A stretch of DNA of 64,000 nucleotides from VAZQ01 sp963725065 (GTDB lineage: Bacteria > Pseudomonadota > Alphaproteobacteria > Rhizobiales > Xanthobacteraceae): contig CAVRXD010000038.1 of assembly GCA_963725065.1 (NCBI GenBank), positions 32,667 to 96,666 on the forward strand, written 5' to 3'. The notes under the pieces were generated by a model. The model had not been told where the DNA came from. It made no database searches and saw only the letters and a list, made by a program, of their open reading frames with translations. How positions within the stretch are numbered: position 1 is the first letter of the stretch; each line of letters starts with the position of its first letter. A program made the translations under genes and the position numbers. Shown in pieces: positions 17,151 to 26,323 of this stretch.

Positions 17151-17993
17151 CTAGCGGTCCAGCAGCGCACTCAACTTGTCCCTCACTTCCGCCTTGACCG
17201 GCTCGGCCGCCCGCAGGATTGCGCTCGCCTGCAGGAAATCGAGCGCGCGGAACGAACCGACCTTGGGCCGCACGATCAGGTCGGGTGCGCCGTGCTTGAT
17301 CTTCTCGGCCGTGATGGCATTGCCCATGACGAGCACTGTCGTGAGCAGGCACTCCCACGGATTGGGGATGTCGCGGCGCTCGGCTGGCTCGCCGGAAATG
17401 TCCACCGCGACGACGATGTCGGCAAGCGCACCCAAGTGGTCGAATGGGAGCGGATTGGTCGCGCCGCCGTCGATCAGAATCCGGTCGTTCACGATGACCG
17501 GCCGCATGACTGTCGGCAGTGCGATCGAGGCAGCCAGCGCCGGCCTGAGCGCGCCCGATGAGAACACCGCCTGCTGCCGCCGGTAGAGATCGGTGGCGAC
17601 GATGGTCAGCGGAATTTCGAGCTCTTCGAAATCATCCGGCACATCGTCGGGCATGAACTGCCGGCAGAATTTTTCCGCATCGACCAAGGTGGCGCTGCCA
17701 AAGCCCAAGCTGAACAGATCGGCGAACGTGCCCGCGCGCGTGGCGATGAGCCGGCGGAACACGTCCGCGCGGTTGTGGGCGAGCCTGATAACGAACCGCC
17801 GGATCCGCTTGCCTGACATCCCGGCGGCATAGGCGGCGCCGATCAACGAGCCGATCGACGTTCCGGCGATGGCGACCGGCTTCCTGCCCATATCGTCGAG
17901 CGCTTCGAGCACTGCGATATGGGCGAGCCCGCGGGCTCCGCCCCCGCCAAGCGCGAGCGCAAAGGTCTTCTCGCGCGCAAGGTTCTTAGTCAT
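17151..17993 (-). CDS. Patatin-like phospholipase (RssA family), 280 aa
   Basis: Cytoplasmic serine lipase of the bacterial patatin class. The oxyanion motif GGGGARGLAHIAVLEAL (about residues 16-32), nucleophile GTSIGSLIG (Ser about 46) and DGG of the catalytic dyad (ILIDGGATNPLPF, about 170-182) are all present. The ATG overlaps the stop of the upstream kinase-like gene by 4 bases, so they form a unit. Physiological substrate unknown; RssA-like proteins are generally taken as phospholipases or acyl hydrolases. Confidence 0.9.
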   Translation of the reverse strand: MTKNLAREKTFALALGGGGARGLAHIAVLEALDDMGRKPVAIAGTSIGSLIGAAYAAGMSGKRIRRFVIRLAHNRADVFRRLIATRAGTFADLFSLGFGSATLVDAEKFCRQFMPDDVPDDFEELEIPLTIVATDLYRRQQAVFSSGALRPALAASIALPTVMRPVIVNDRILIDGGATNPLPFDHLGALADIVVAVDISGEPAERRDIPNPWECLLTTVLVMGNAITAEKIKHGAPDLIVRPKVGSFRALDFLQASAILRAAEPVKAEVRDKLSALLDR

Positions 17994-19072
17994 CGTGCGC
18001 CCGCCTCGCGTGCAAAATCCCAGGCCGTGGCGGCGAGCGGGCGCACCAGCGGCGCCATGTTGGCGGCAGTCTCGCTGGCGGCGGTGCCGTCGCGCGCACG
18101 ACCGGCGATGCCCTGCAAGATCGCCGCCAGTCGGAAGAAATTGTAGGCGAGATAGACCGCCAGATGCGGCCGCGGATCGAGGCCGGTACGCGCCACGTAG
18201 GTGTCCACATAGTCTGCCCGCGCCGGAATCCCGAGGCGGCCAAGATCATGCCCGAGCAACGTGCCGACACCGGCGCCGGTTTCAGACGGCGGCATGTGCC
18301 ACTGCATCAGGTGATACGCGAGGTCGGCGAGCGGATCGCCCAACGTCGACAGTTCCCAGTCGAGCACCGCGAGGATGTCGGGCCCGTGCGACGACAGGAT
18401 GATGTTGTCGAGCCGGTAGTCGCCGTGCACGAGCCGCACCGGCGCCGGCGGAGGCAGATGCGCCGGAAGCCAAGCCATCAGCCGCTCCATCTCGTCGATC
18501 TTTTCGATCTCGGAGGCACGGTACTGCTTCGACCAGCGCTCGACCTGACGCCCGACATAATTCTCGCCCCGGCCGAAATCCGCCAGACCGAGCGCCGCCG
18601 GATCCAGAGCATGGAGCCGCGCGAGCGTGGCATTCATCGCGTCATAGACCGCCGCGCGCTCGCCCGCCTCGGCATCGGGTATGTGCGGCTCCCAGACCAC
18701 GCGACCGTCGACATGGCTCATCACATAAAACGGCGTGCCGACGATGCCGGCCTCGTCGCAGAAGAGCACCGGCGTGGGGACCGGAAAGCCCTGGGCATGG
18801 AGCGCGCTGATGACCCGGAACTCGCGGTCGACCGCATGCGCGGACGGCAACAGCTTGCCCGGCGGCTTGCGCCGCAACACGAAGCGACGCGCGGGCGTCT
18901 CCAGCAGATAGGTGGGATTCGATTGCCCGCCCTTGAACTGCCGCACCCGCAAGGGACCTTTGAAATCCGGCAGTCGTGAAGCCAGCAATGTTTCGAGCCG
19001 CGCGGCATCGATTGCCAGCGCGCCGGCAACGTCCTTCGTTCCCGAAAAGGTGGCCTGACGGTCGATCGGCAT
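17990..19072 (-). CDS. Phosphotransferase family protein (APH-like, ACAD10/11 N-terminal type), 360 aa
   Basis: Aminoglycoside-phosphotransferase-fold kinase. Motifs: GGQSNPTYLLET (nucleotide-binding loop), FVLRRKPPGKLLPSAHAV (Lys and the PSAH signature of the acyl-CoA-dehydrogenase-associated subgroup), LVHGDYRLDNII (catalytic Asp) and AVLDWELSTLGDPLADL (metal-binding DWE). In this subgroup the kinase is thought to phosphorylate 4-hydroxyacids for fatty-acid degradation. No acyl-CoA dehydrogenase is adjacent here. ATG 19072 is preferred over an upstream in-frame start at 19108. Confidence 0.85.
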   Translation of the reverse strand: MPIDRQATFSGTKDVAGALAIDAARLETLLASRLPDFKGPLRVRQFKGGQSNPTYLLETPARRFVLRRKPPGKLLPSAHAVDREFRVISALHAQGFPVPTPVLFCDEAGIVGTPFYVMSHVDGRVVWEPHIPDAEAGERAAVYDAMNATLARLHALDPAALGLADFGRGENYVGRQVERWSKQYRASEIEKIDEMERLMAWLPAHLPPPAPVRLVHGDYRLDNIILSSHGPDILAVLDWELSTLGDPLADLAYHLMQWHMPPSETGAGVGTLLGHDLGRLGIPARADYVDTYVARTGLDPRPHLAVYLAYNFFRLAAILQGIAGRARDGTAASETAANMAPLVRPLAATAWDFAREAGAR

Positions 19073-19122
19073 CACTCGATATACACTCGCGATGCCGTCC
19101 CTACGCAAGCGGGAACGCTTGA

Positions 19123-19187
19123 GGACGAGCGCGAGCGGTACGACCTACGCCGCAGGACGAGCACGAGCGGTACCGACCTACGCCGCC
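19123..19187. repeat. Tandem duplication of 32-33 bases at a gene end
   Basis: Copy 1 is 19123-19154 and copy 2 is 19155-19187; both read GGACGAGC-(G/A)-CGAGCGGTAC followed by GACCTACGCCGC, differing by one substitution and one inserted C. Copy 2 contains the TAG stop codon (minus strand) of the hydrolase gene, so the last codons plus the 3' flank have been duplicated downstream. Confidence 0.7.
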
Positions 19188-20086
19188 CTGAAAAACGCGA
19201 TCAGCGCTTCGGCTGTCGCCTGTGGCGCCTCTTCGGCGAGGTAATGCCCGCTGTCGATGGGAAAACCTTGCACGTCGACGGCCCATTCGCGCCAGGTTGC
19301 GAGCGGATCGTCGGTCTCGGCCGGGATGCCGCCGGCGCCGCCCCAGATCGCCAGCATCGGACAGGTGATTTTCTTGGCCGCGGCGCGCGACTCCTCGTCG
19401 TGGGTGAGATCGGTGGTGCGACCGGCGCGGTAGTCCTCGCAGGTGGCGTGGATGCGGACGGGGTCGTTGAAGAACGCATGGTAATGCGCAAGCGCGCGCG
19501 GGTCGAATGCCGAGAGGCTCTTGATCTTGGTTCCTGCCGCCGCGCGTGCATCGAAAAAGAACAGAGGGTCCTTGCCGATCATGGTCTCGGGAAACGGAGC
19601 CGGCAGCGCCAGGAACATCCAGTGCCAGGCACGGTTCGCGAGCCGGGCGTCCATGCGGCGCCACATCGCCCAGGTCGGTACAATGTCGAGGGTGGCGAGC
19701 CTGGCGAGTCGTCCGGGGTGATCGAGCGCGAGCCGATAGGCAACGCGGCCGCCGCGATCGTGGCCGGCGAGGCGGAAATGCACGTGGCCGAGCGCCTCCA
19801 TCACCTCGATCATCGCATTCGCCATGGCGCGCTTGGTGTAGGGCGCATGCGCCGCGTCGCTGGCCGGCGCGGCGGACCAGCCGTAGCCGGGCAAATCCGG
19901 CATGATCAGGCTGAAATGCCGCGCCAGCGCCGGCGCCACGCGGTGCCACATGACATTGGTCTGTGGATAGCCATGGAGCAGAAGGAGCGGCGGCCCCTCC
20001 CCTCCGGTGCGCGCGAAGATGCGTCCGGCGGTGGTGTCGACCCACTTTGAGGCGAAGCCTGGAAAGAGGTCGGCAAGATCGGGCAT
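19178..20086 (-). CDS. Alpha/beta hydrolase, haloacetate dehalogenase-like, 302 aa
   Basis: Alpha/beta-hydrolase with Asp nucleophile: GHDRGGRVAYRLALDHP (Asp near residue 107), oxyanion HGYPQTN and terminal DSGHYLAEE for the catalytic His. The DRGGR arrangement with two Arg for carboxylate binding and the WHWMF motif (His-Trp halide site) match fluoroacetate/haloacetate dehalogenases, including a CEDYRAGRTTD segment typical of that branch; soluble epoxide hydrolases are the alternative. It ends just before purD. The C-terminal codons are tandemly duplicated in the flank. Confidence 0.8.
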   Translation of the reverse strand: MPDLADLFPGFASKWVDTTAGRIFARTGGEGPPLLLLHGYPQTNVMWHRVAPALARHFSLIMPDLPGYGWSAAPASDAAHAPYTKRAMANAMIEVMEALGHVHFRLAGHDRGGRVAYRLALDHPGRLARLATLDIVPTWAMWRRMDARLANRAWHWMFLALPAPFPETMIGKDPLFFFDARAAAGTKIKSLSAFDPRALAHYHAFFNDPVRIHATCEDYRAGRTTDLTHDEESRAAAKKITCPMLAIWGGAGGIPAETDDPLATWREWAVDVQGFPIDSGHYLAEEAPQATAEALIAFFRAA

Positions 20087-20089
20087 GAC

Positions 20090-21370
20090 CTAGCCCTCAC
20101 GCTCCCGCTCCACCGCCCGGAACCCGATATCGCGCCGGCAGAACCCGTCGGCCCAGCGGATGCGATCGACCGCCTGGTACGCCCGCGCCTGCGCCTGCGC
20201 GACTGTCTTGCCGAGCGCTGAGACGTTGAGCACGCGACCGCCGTTCGCCAGAACGCGCCCGCCATCGGCTTTGGTGCCGGCGTGAAAGATCTCGACGCCT
20301 TCGACCTCGGCGGCGGCATCGAGCCCTTCGATGACCGTTCCCTTGGTCGTGGGACCGGGATACCCCTTGGCCGCCATCACCACGGTCAGCGCGGCGTCGG
20401 GGTACCAACGCAGATCGAAATTTTTCAGCATGCCGTCACAACAGGCGAGCAGCGCCGGTACCAAATCCGACATCAGGCGCAGCATCAGCACCTGACATTC
20501 CGGGTCGCCGAAACGCACGTTGTATTCGATCAGCTTCGGCCCGTCGGCGGTGATCATCAGCCCGGCAAAGAGCACGCCCTTGTAGGGTGCGCCCATCGTC
20601 TTCATGGCACGCACGGTGGGAAGCACGATCTCGTCCATGGCACGCCGTGAGATCTCGGGCGTCATCACCGGGGCGGGCGAATAGGCGCCCATGCCGCCGG
20701 TGTTCGGGCCCTCATCGCCATCGAACACGCGCTTGTGGTCCTGGGCCGAGGCGAACGCAATTGCGGTCTCGCCGTCGCAGAGCGCGAAGAAGGAGGCTTC
20801 CTCGCCGCGAAGGAATTCTTCCACGACCACGTCAGCGCCGGCCTCGCCAAGTCCGCCGCCGAACATCATGTCGATCGCGGCTTCCGCTTCCGCGATGCTG
20901 GTTGCGACCACCACGCCTTTGCCGGCGGCAAGCCCGTCGGCCTTGACCACGATCGGCGCGCCTTGCGCGCGCACATAGCGCTTGGCCGCCTCGGCTGCGG
21001 TGAAGCGTTCATAGGCCGCGGTTGGAATGTCGTTCGCCTTGCAAAGATCCTTGGTGAAGCCCTTGGAGCCTTCGAGTTGCGCCGCCGCCCGGCTCGGCCC
21101 GAAAGCCTTGATGCCGGCCGCGGTGAGATCGTCCACGATGCCGGCGCAGAGCGGCGCCTCGGGTCCGACCACCACCAGGTCGATTTTTTCCGCCCGGCAG
21201 AACGCGATCACCGCGCCGTGGTCGGCGGCATCGAGCGCCACCACCTCGCATTCGCGCGCGATACCGGCATTGCCCGGCGCGCAGACGAGCCGTCGCACGA
21301 GCGGGCTCGACGCCATTTTCCAGGCCAGCGCATGCTCACGCCCGCCCGAGCCAAGGAGGAGAATGTTCAT
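20090..21370 (-). CDS. purD: Phosphoribosylamine--glycine ligase PurD, 426 aa
   Basis: Second step of purine synthesis: 5-phosphoribosylamine + glycine + ATP to GAR. ATG 21370 gives the invariant MNILLLGSGGREHALAWKM start; upstream in-frame sequence is not homologous. The phosphoribosylamine site VGPEAPLCAGI, the ATP-grasp segment PIVVKADGLAAGKGVVVA and the metal-binding EYNVRFGDPECQ are visible. Length is normal. The gene is divergent from a TctC receptor gene with 119 bases between starts. Confidence 0.96.
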   Translation of the reverse strand: MNILLLGSGGREHALAWKMASSPLVRRLVCAPGNAGIARECEVVALDAADHGAVIAFCRAEKIDLVVVGPEAPLCAGIVDDLTAAGIKAFGPSRAAAQLEGSKGFTKDLCKANDIPTAAYERFTAAEAAKRYVRAQGAPIVVKADGLAAGKGVVVATSIAEAEAAIDMMFGGGLGEAGADVVVEEFLRGEEASFFALCDGETAIAFASAQDHKRVFDGDEGPNTGGMGAYSPAPVMTPEISRRAMDEIVLPTVRAMKTMGAPYKGVLFAGLMITADGPKLIEYNVRFGDPECQVLMLRLMSDLVPALLACCDGMLKNFDLRWYPDAALTVVMAAKGYPGPTTKGTVIEGLDAAAEVEGVEIFHAGTKADGGRVLANGGRVLNVSALGKTVAQAQARAYQAVDRIRWADGFCRRDIGFRAVEREREG

Positions 21371-21489
21371 GGATGCGCTACCGGACCGCAGGCGAGACTG
21401 GCGGCGGGTGGTGTAGCATGACGGCAAGCTCCTGCAAGGGAGCAGGCTCCCTGCGGAATCATGATCGAGCGCGGGACGCGGAGGAAGCG

Positions 21490-22461
21490 GTGACGACCAA
21501 TCTGATACGCATCGCGGTCCTGCTTTTTGCGGCGCTTTCGGGTGCCGTGGCGCAGGCACAAGCCCCCTTTCCGTCCCGGCCGATCAGGATCCTGGTGACG
21601 ATCCCGCCGGGCGGCGCCCCGGACATATCCGCGCGGCTGCTTGCCCATTACATGCAGGAAACGCTGGGGTGGTCGGTCGTGATCGAAAACCGACCCGGGG
21701 CCAACGGCAACATTGCCTCCGAGGCGGTCGCGAAATCCGCCCCCGACGGATATACGCTCCTCCTGCATGCCGACAGCGGGATCACGATCAATCCGCATGT
21801 CTATTCCAAGCTGAGCTTCGACCCTCTCAATGACCTTTTGCCGGTCACGAGCGTCGCAACCAACCAGTTCATGCTGTCGGTCAATCCGGAGCTGCCGGTC
21901 AAGACGTTCCAGGAGTTCATCGAATACGCGCGCAACACCAAACCGCCGCTGCCCTATGCGTCCGGCGGGAACGGCAGCCAGCACCAGCTCTGCATGGAGT
22001 TGCTCAAGCAGCGGGCGGGTATCGACCTCCTGCATGTTCCTTTCAGAGGCGCCGCACCGGCGACCACGGCCACGGTCGCAGGGGACACCAAGGTGCTGTT
22101 CTCGGGGTCCGCGAGTGCCTCGCTGATCCAAGGCGGCCAGTTACGTGCGCTCGCGACCAGCGGGAAGAGTCGCTCCAAGCGCTTCCCCGACCTGCCGACC
22201 ATCGGCGAGTTCTATCCCGGATATGCGATCGACATCTGGCTCGGCTTGTTCGCTCCGGCGGGCACGCCGGAACCGATCGTGACCACGCTGCGCACCGAAA
22301 TTCAAAAGATCCTGGCACGCGCAGACTTCGCGGAGAAGCTCAACGTGTCGGGCAGCCTCGAGCCCCTGATCCTGCCGCCTGTAGAGTTCGCGCAGCTCAT
22401 TCGCAGCGACTACGAAAAGTACGGCAAGTTGATCAAGGACATCGGCATCAAGCTCGACTAG
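21490..22461 (+). CDS. TctC/Bug-type solute receptor, 323 aa
   Basis: Start GTG 21490 after GGAGGAAG; the upstream open frame lacks a signal peptide. Signal segment TNLIRIAVLLFAALSGAVAQA, then PFPSRPIRILVTIPPGGAPD. Typical motifs NRPGANGNIASEAVAKSAPD and VPFRGAAPATTATVAGD are present. It has the substitution GGAPD where the tandem copies have GGPVD, and a distinct middle HADSGITINPHVYSKL, so it belongs to a different subclade from the 10-14 kb array. It is a lone receptor beside purD with no permease genes. Confidence 0.87.
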   Translation: MTTNLIRIAVLLFAALSGAVAQAQAPFPSRPIRILVTIPPGGAPDISARLLAHYMQETLGWSVVIENRPGANGNIASEAVAKSAPDGYTLLLHADSGITINPHVYSKLSFDPLNDLLPVTSVATNQFMLSVNPELPVKTFQEFIEYARNTKPPLPYASGGNGSQHQLCMELLKQRAGIDLLHVPFRGAAPATTATVAGDTKVLFSGSASASLIQGGQLRALATSGKSRSKRFPDLPTIGEFYPGYAIDIWLGLFAPAGTPEPIVTTLRTEIQKILARADFAEKLNVSGSLEPLILPPVEFAQLIRSDYEKYGKLIKDIGIKLD

Positions 22462-22628
22462 CAGCCGCGCGGCATCGGGATTGGGCGGCGTTGGCCGTTT
22501 GCCAACGAAGCGCGCCCACAACCGTCCTATCCGATCCCGCGCAGCGCCTGCGCATCCGGCACCGCGCCCTTCGGGCTGCCGTCGATCCATGCTAGGAGTG
22601 CCGCACGCAGCTGGAGGAAAACGCAGAC

Positions 22629-23036
22629 ATGGATATCAAACCGCTGGGCGCCACGCCTTCACGCCGCATGGGCGCCAACTCGTTCACCGGCACCGTCTGG
22701 CAGGAGCCCATCATCGAGGCACCGGCGCCGGCGCGGATCAGAGGCGCATGGGTCCGATTCGAGCCGAAGGCACGCACGGCTTGGCATACCCATCCGCTCG
22801 GCCAGACCCTACATGTCGTCTCGGGCGTGGGCCGCGTTCAACTGTGGGGCGGCCCGCTGCGCGAAATCCGCGCCGGCGACACGGTCTGGATCGCGCCTGG
22901 GGAAAAGCATTGGCATGGCGCCGGTCCCGACACCAATATGGTGCACATTGCCCTGCAAGAGGCTCTCGATGGGAGCCATGTCGCGTGGCTGGAGCACGTG
23001 ACTGACGAGCAATACAACGCCAAGCTCGGCGGCTAG
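22629..23036 (+). CDS. Cupin domain protein (small, single cupin), 135 aa
   Basis: Single-domain cupin of about 135 residues. Motif 1 TAWHTHPLGQTLHVVSG supplies His-His and an apparent Gln at the usual Glu/Gln metal-ligand place; motif 2 APGEKHWHGAGPDTNMVH supplies a final His. This resembles the TM1459-like / carboxymuconolactone-associated cupins that bind Mn or Fe. The role is unknown: small metal-dependent isomerase, oxygenase or sugar-binding protein. Spacing to the TctC gene (167 bases) does not show co-transcription. Confidence 0.82.
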   Translation: MDIKPLGATPSRRMGANSFTGTVWQEPIIEAPAPARIRGAWVRFEPKARTAWHTHPLGQTLHVVSGVGRVQLWGGPLREIRAGDTVWIAPGEKHWHGAGPDTNMVHIALQEALDGSHVAWLEHVTDEQYNAKLGG

Positions 23037-23131
23037 CTTTTCGCAAGCAGCAGCGCTCATGGCGTCTGCGCGCCGGCGGCGCTCGGCCCTTGGGTTGACG
23101 CAGCCCGCGGATGGTGATTCACGGGATCGCA

Positions 23132-24739
23132 ATGAACGAGCAAGCGCGCCTCAACGTCCCGGAATGGACCGTCTCCGAGCTCTCGGCGGCGCTCAAGAAG
23201 ACCGTCGAGGACGCCTTCGGTTTTGTGCGCGTCCGCGGCGAAATCTCCGGATACCGCGGACCGCACTCCTCCGGACACTGTTATTTTGCGTTGAAAGATG
23301 CAGGCGCCAAGATCGAGGCGGTGATCTGGAAGACCGCTTTCGGACGCATGCGTCTCAAGCCCGAGGAAGGGCTCGAAGTCTTCGTTACCGGGCGACTGAC
23401 GACCTATCCCGGACAGTCGAAATACCAGATCGTTATCGAGACACTGGAGCCTGCCGGGCTCGGTGCATTGATGGCGCTGGTCGAGGAGCGCAAGAAGAAA
23501 CTCGCCGCCGAAGGCTTGTTCGACGCAGCGCGAAAGCAGCAGTTGCCGTTCCTGCCGGAACTGATCGGCGTCATCACCTCGCCGACCGGCGCCGTCATCC
23601 GCGACATCTTGCATCGGCTTGCCGACCGCTTCCCCCGCCACGTGCTGGTGTGGCCGGTACGCGTGCAGGGCGAAGGCTCCGCCGAGGAGGTGGCCGCCGC
23701 CATCAAGGGCTTCAACGCGCTTCCCGTGGACGGACCGATCCGCAGGCCAAACTTGCTCATCGTTGCGCGCGGCGGCGGCTCGCTCGAGGATTTGTGGTCG
23801 TTCAACGACGAAATCGTCGTACGCGCCGCGGCCGCGAGCATGATCCCGCTGATCGCCGCGGTCGGCCATGAGACCGACGTCACGCTGATCGACTTTGCTG
23901 CCGACGTGCGCGCGCCGACGCCGACCGCGGCCGCCGAGCGGGCAGTGCCGGTGCGCGCGGAATTGCTGGTGCGCGTCGACGGCCTGGGGCAGCGCTCGCT
24001 CGCCCGTTGGTATCGGTGCCAGGAAGCCCGGCACACGGAGCTGCGCGCGGCGATGCGTGCCCTGCCAACGGCCGAGGCATTGCTTGCGCTGCCGCGCCAA
24101 CGGCTCGATCAGGCCAGTTCGCGCCTGCCGCGCGCGCTCATCGCCAACGCGCAAATTCATCACCGGCAATTCTCACGGGTGGCCGTCCGGCTTGGTCCGC
24201 AGATCCTGAGCGCACGCATGGCCCGCTGCTGCGAACTGGTCGCGGCGCTGATGCAGCGGGCGGAACGGGCGGAGAGCGTCGCGCGCCTGCGGCGGCGCGA
24301 ACGGCTGGCGACCGCGACCGTTCGCCTGTCGGCGGGTTTGCGGGCAAACGCCGACGTCCATCGCAATCGCATCGACCGGCAACGCGAACGCGTCGCCGCG
24401 CTTGCCGAACGCAGCGAGCGTGCGGCACGGCTCTTGCTCCGACACCGCGTGACGTCGCTTGAGCGCTGCGGGCAATTGCTGACCGCCCTCTCCCATCGCG
24501 GCGTGCTTGCGCGCGGCTTCGCGCTGGTGCGCGACCTCGAAGGTCATCCGCTGCGGCAGGCGGCCCAGGTGAGCGCGGGCATGCGGCTCGACATCGAATT
24601 TTCCGACGGCCGCGTGCGCGCATGTGCGGAAGGGTCAGACGCCGCCGCCCCCTCCAAATCCGAACCCGTGCCGGCAATCAAGCCGCGCGGACGGCGTGGC
24701 GGCGGCGATTCGGGTCAGGGAAGCCTCTTCGACGCGTAG
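23132..24739 (+). CDS. xseA: Exodeoxyribonuclease VII large subunit XseA, 535 aa
   Basis: Large subunit of the ATP-independent single-strand exonuclease VII. An N-terminal OB-fold (VPEWTVSELSAALKKTVED, then VRVRGEISGYRGPHSSGH) leads into the catalytic domain with GVITSPTGAVIRDILHRL (about residues 145-162) and the conserved ARGGGSLEDLWSFNDE (about 213) and AVGHETDVTLIDFAAD. A long Arg-rich coiled-coil (about 290-465) and GALL-type C-terminal AGMRLDIEFSDG follow. Start ATG 23132 (MNEQARL) preferred; ATG 23111 is also in frame. Confidence 0.95.
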   Translation: MNEQARLNVPEWTVSELSAALKKTVEDAFGFVRVRGEISGYRGPHSSGHCYFALKDAGAKIEAVIWKTAFGRMRLKPEEGLEVFVTGRLTTYPGQSKYQIVIETLEPAGLGALMALVEERKKKLAAEGLFDAARKQQLPFLPELIGVITSPTGAVIRDILHRLADRFPRHVLVWPVRVQGEGSAEEVAAAIKGFNALPVDGPIRRPNLLIVARGGGSLEDLWSFNDEIVVRAAAASMIPLIAAVGHETDVTLIDFAADVRAPTPTAAAERAVPVRAELLVRVDGLGQRSLARWYRCQEARHTELRAAMRALPTAEALLALPRQRLDQASSRLPRALIANAQIHHRQFSRVAVRLGPQILSARMARCCELVAALMQRAERAESVARLRRRERLATATVRLSAGLRANADVHRNRIDRQRERVAALAERSERAARLLLRHRVTSLERCGQLLTALSHRGVLARGFALVRDLEGHPLRQAAQVSAGMRLDIEFSDGRVRACAEGSDAAAPSKSEPVPAIKPRGRRGGGDSGQGSLFDA

Positions 24740-24772
24740 CGTGAGTGCGCTTCGCCTGGTCTGTCGCGATCG

Positions 24773-25876
24773 TCAGCTTTCGCCCCAGACCTCCCGTGCG
24801 GCGTCGACCACCAGCCGAAGTTTCGCCTCCTGCGCAGCCGGCGGGATCGGATTGCCCTCCTCCGAGCTGGCAAACCCACATTGAGGACTCAATGCCAGCC
24901 GATCGAGATCGACATGGCGGCCCGCCTCCTCGATGCGCCGCTTGAGCGCGGCCTTGTCCTCCACCGTCGCCGCCTTGGTCGACACCAGTCCGAGCGCGAT
25001 GGTCTTTCCCTTCGGCACCAGGCGCAGCGGCGAGAAATCGCCGGCCCGCGGCGAGTCGTATTCGAGGAAAAAGAAATCGATGTCGAGGGCGTTGAACAGC
25101 TTGTCAGCGACCAGGTCGTAGCTGCCCTCGGCGTGCCAATGCCCGCCGCGATTGCCGCGGCAAAGGTGCATGCCGATTCGGATGCCATCGGCGCCGCGCA
25201 GAACGCGGTTGGTGACGTCGATGTAGCGGTCGATCAGCAAGCGCCAGTCATCGCCGCGCGCGGCGAGCGTCGCCTGCACGGCCGGATCGCCGAACTTGGC
25301 GAACGCCGTCTCATCGATCTGCACATAAGTGCAACCGGCGGCGGACAGCGCGGCAAGCTCGTCGTGATAGGCTTTGACGGTGTCGCTCCAGAACTCATCG
25401 ACATCGCGGTAGGCGTGGGCGGTCACGGCCTTGTCGCCGCCGCGAAAATGCAGCGCGCAGGGACCGGGAATGGTGATCTTGGGCACCGCGCGGGTCAACG
25501 ATTTGAGCAATTTGAAATCATCGACGTGGATCGGATGCGTCCATCGCAGCTTGCTCCTGATGACGGCAGCGGGCTGCGAGACCCGGCCTCCGGACCCATC
25601 GCCGGCATCGCTCATCACCGCGTCGGGCGCGACATCGCCGAGCTGGGCGTAGAAATAGCTGTGATAGGAACGTCGCCTGAATTCGCCGTCGGTTGCGAGC
25701 TTGAACCCGAGCCGCCCCTGGAGCGCCACGGCTTCCTCGATCGCGCGGTTCTCGGCGGCGGCGAGCTCTTGCTGGTCGACCTCGCCGCGGTTGAATTTTT
25801 GGCGCAGCGCCAGCAGTCCGGCCGGACGCAGCAGGCTGCCGATATGCTCGGCGCGGAACGGGGGATGGATGCCCAT
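24773..25876 (-). CDS. Cobalamin-independent methionine synthase-like protein (MetE C-terminal domain family), 367 aa
   Basis: Stand-alone MetE C-terminal TIM barrel without the N-terminal half of true MetE (about 750 aa). Zinc ligands are recognisable as HLCRGNRGGHW (His-x-Cys) and the final Cys in LSPQCGFASSEEGNP, with a Glu in FFFLEYDS between. The substrate-side segment YVQIDETAFAKF is conserved. Such short homologues act as methyltransferases on homocysteine or related thiols with varied methyl donors; donor unknown here. It lies convergent to xseA and divergent from DUF2093. Confidence 0.85.
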   Translation of the reverse strand: MGIHPPFRAEHIGSLLRPAGLLALRQKFNRGEVDQQELAAAENRAIEEAVALQGRLGFKLATDGEFRRRSYHSYFYAQLGDVAPDAVMSDAGDGSGGRVSQPAAVIRSKLRWTHPIHVDDFKLLKSLTRAVPKITIPGPCALHFRGGDKAVTAHAYRDVDEFWSDTVKAYHDELAALSAAGCTYVQIDETAFAKFGDPAVQATLAARGDDWRLLIDRYIDVTNRVLRGADGIRIGMHLCRGNRGGHWHAEGSYDLVADKLFNALDIDFFFLEYDSPRAGDFSPLRLVPKGKTIALGLVSTKAATVEDKAALKRRIEEAGRHVDLDRLALSPQCGFASSEEGNPIPPAAQEAKLRLVVDAAREVWGES

Positions 25877-26010
25877 GGGCCCGATCTAGCAGTCGCCCCC
25901 AACAATCACAATCCGGTGGGTTACATGCGTCGGGCCGAGCCACTATGTTGTCTGCCGTCGCGGGTCAAGCGATGGACGCAGTCCGCCGACCGGCTGTGTG
26001 GAGACAGGAT

Positions 26011-26244
26011 GTGCTGAACCGATCCGATCGCGCTTCCCCCATGGCGGGTGAGGCCGAGGTCAAATATCTCGATGGTGACTTCCGCGTGGTGCGGCCCGGC
26101 GCATTCGTACGCTGCGCGGTGACCGGCGTGCCGATCCCGCTGGAGGAGCTGAAATATTGGAGCGTGGATCTGCAGGAGCCCTATGCCAATCCGGAAGCCG
26201 TCCTGCAGCGGCACTTCCCGGACGCCCGGGCACGCCGGACTTAG
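26011..26244 (+). CDS. DUF2093 domain protein, 77 aa
   Basis: Small conserved alphaproteobacterial protein of unknown function. Core VKYLDGDFRVVRPGAFVRCAVTG and IPLEELKYWSVDLQEPYANPEAVLQRH cover nearly its full length. GTG 26011 is chosen because homologues begin MLNR and this start reads VLNRSDR; GGAGACAGG lies upstream. ATG 26041 is the alternative. Its presence close to xseA and lpxK is a typical Hyphomicrobiales arrangement and supports the taxonomic reading. Confidence 0.85.
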   Translation: MLNRSDRASPMAGEAEVKYLDGDFRVVRPGAFVRCAVTGVPIPLEELKYWSVDLQEPYANPEAVLQRHFPDARARRT

Positions 26245-26323
26245 AGCGAAGTCCCCTCAGATATTTGTTTGGTTGCATAACCGATCCGAAGGTCTGCAAA
26301 TTTTCGGGGTCGTGCCGGGAAGC

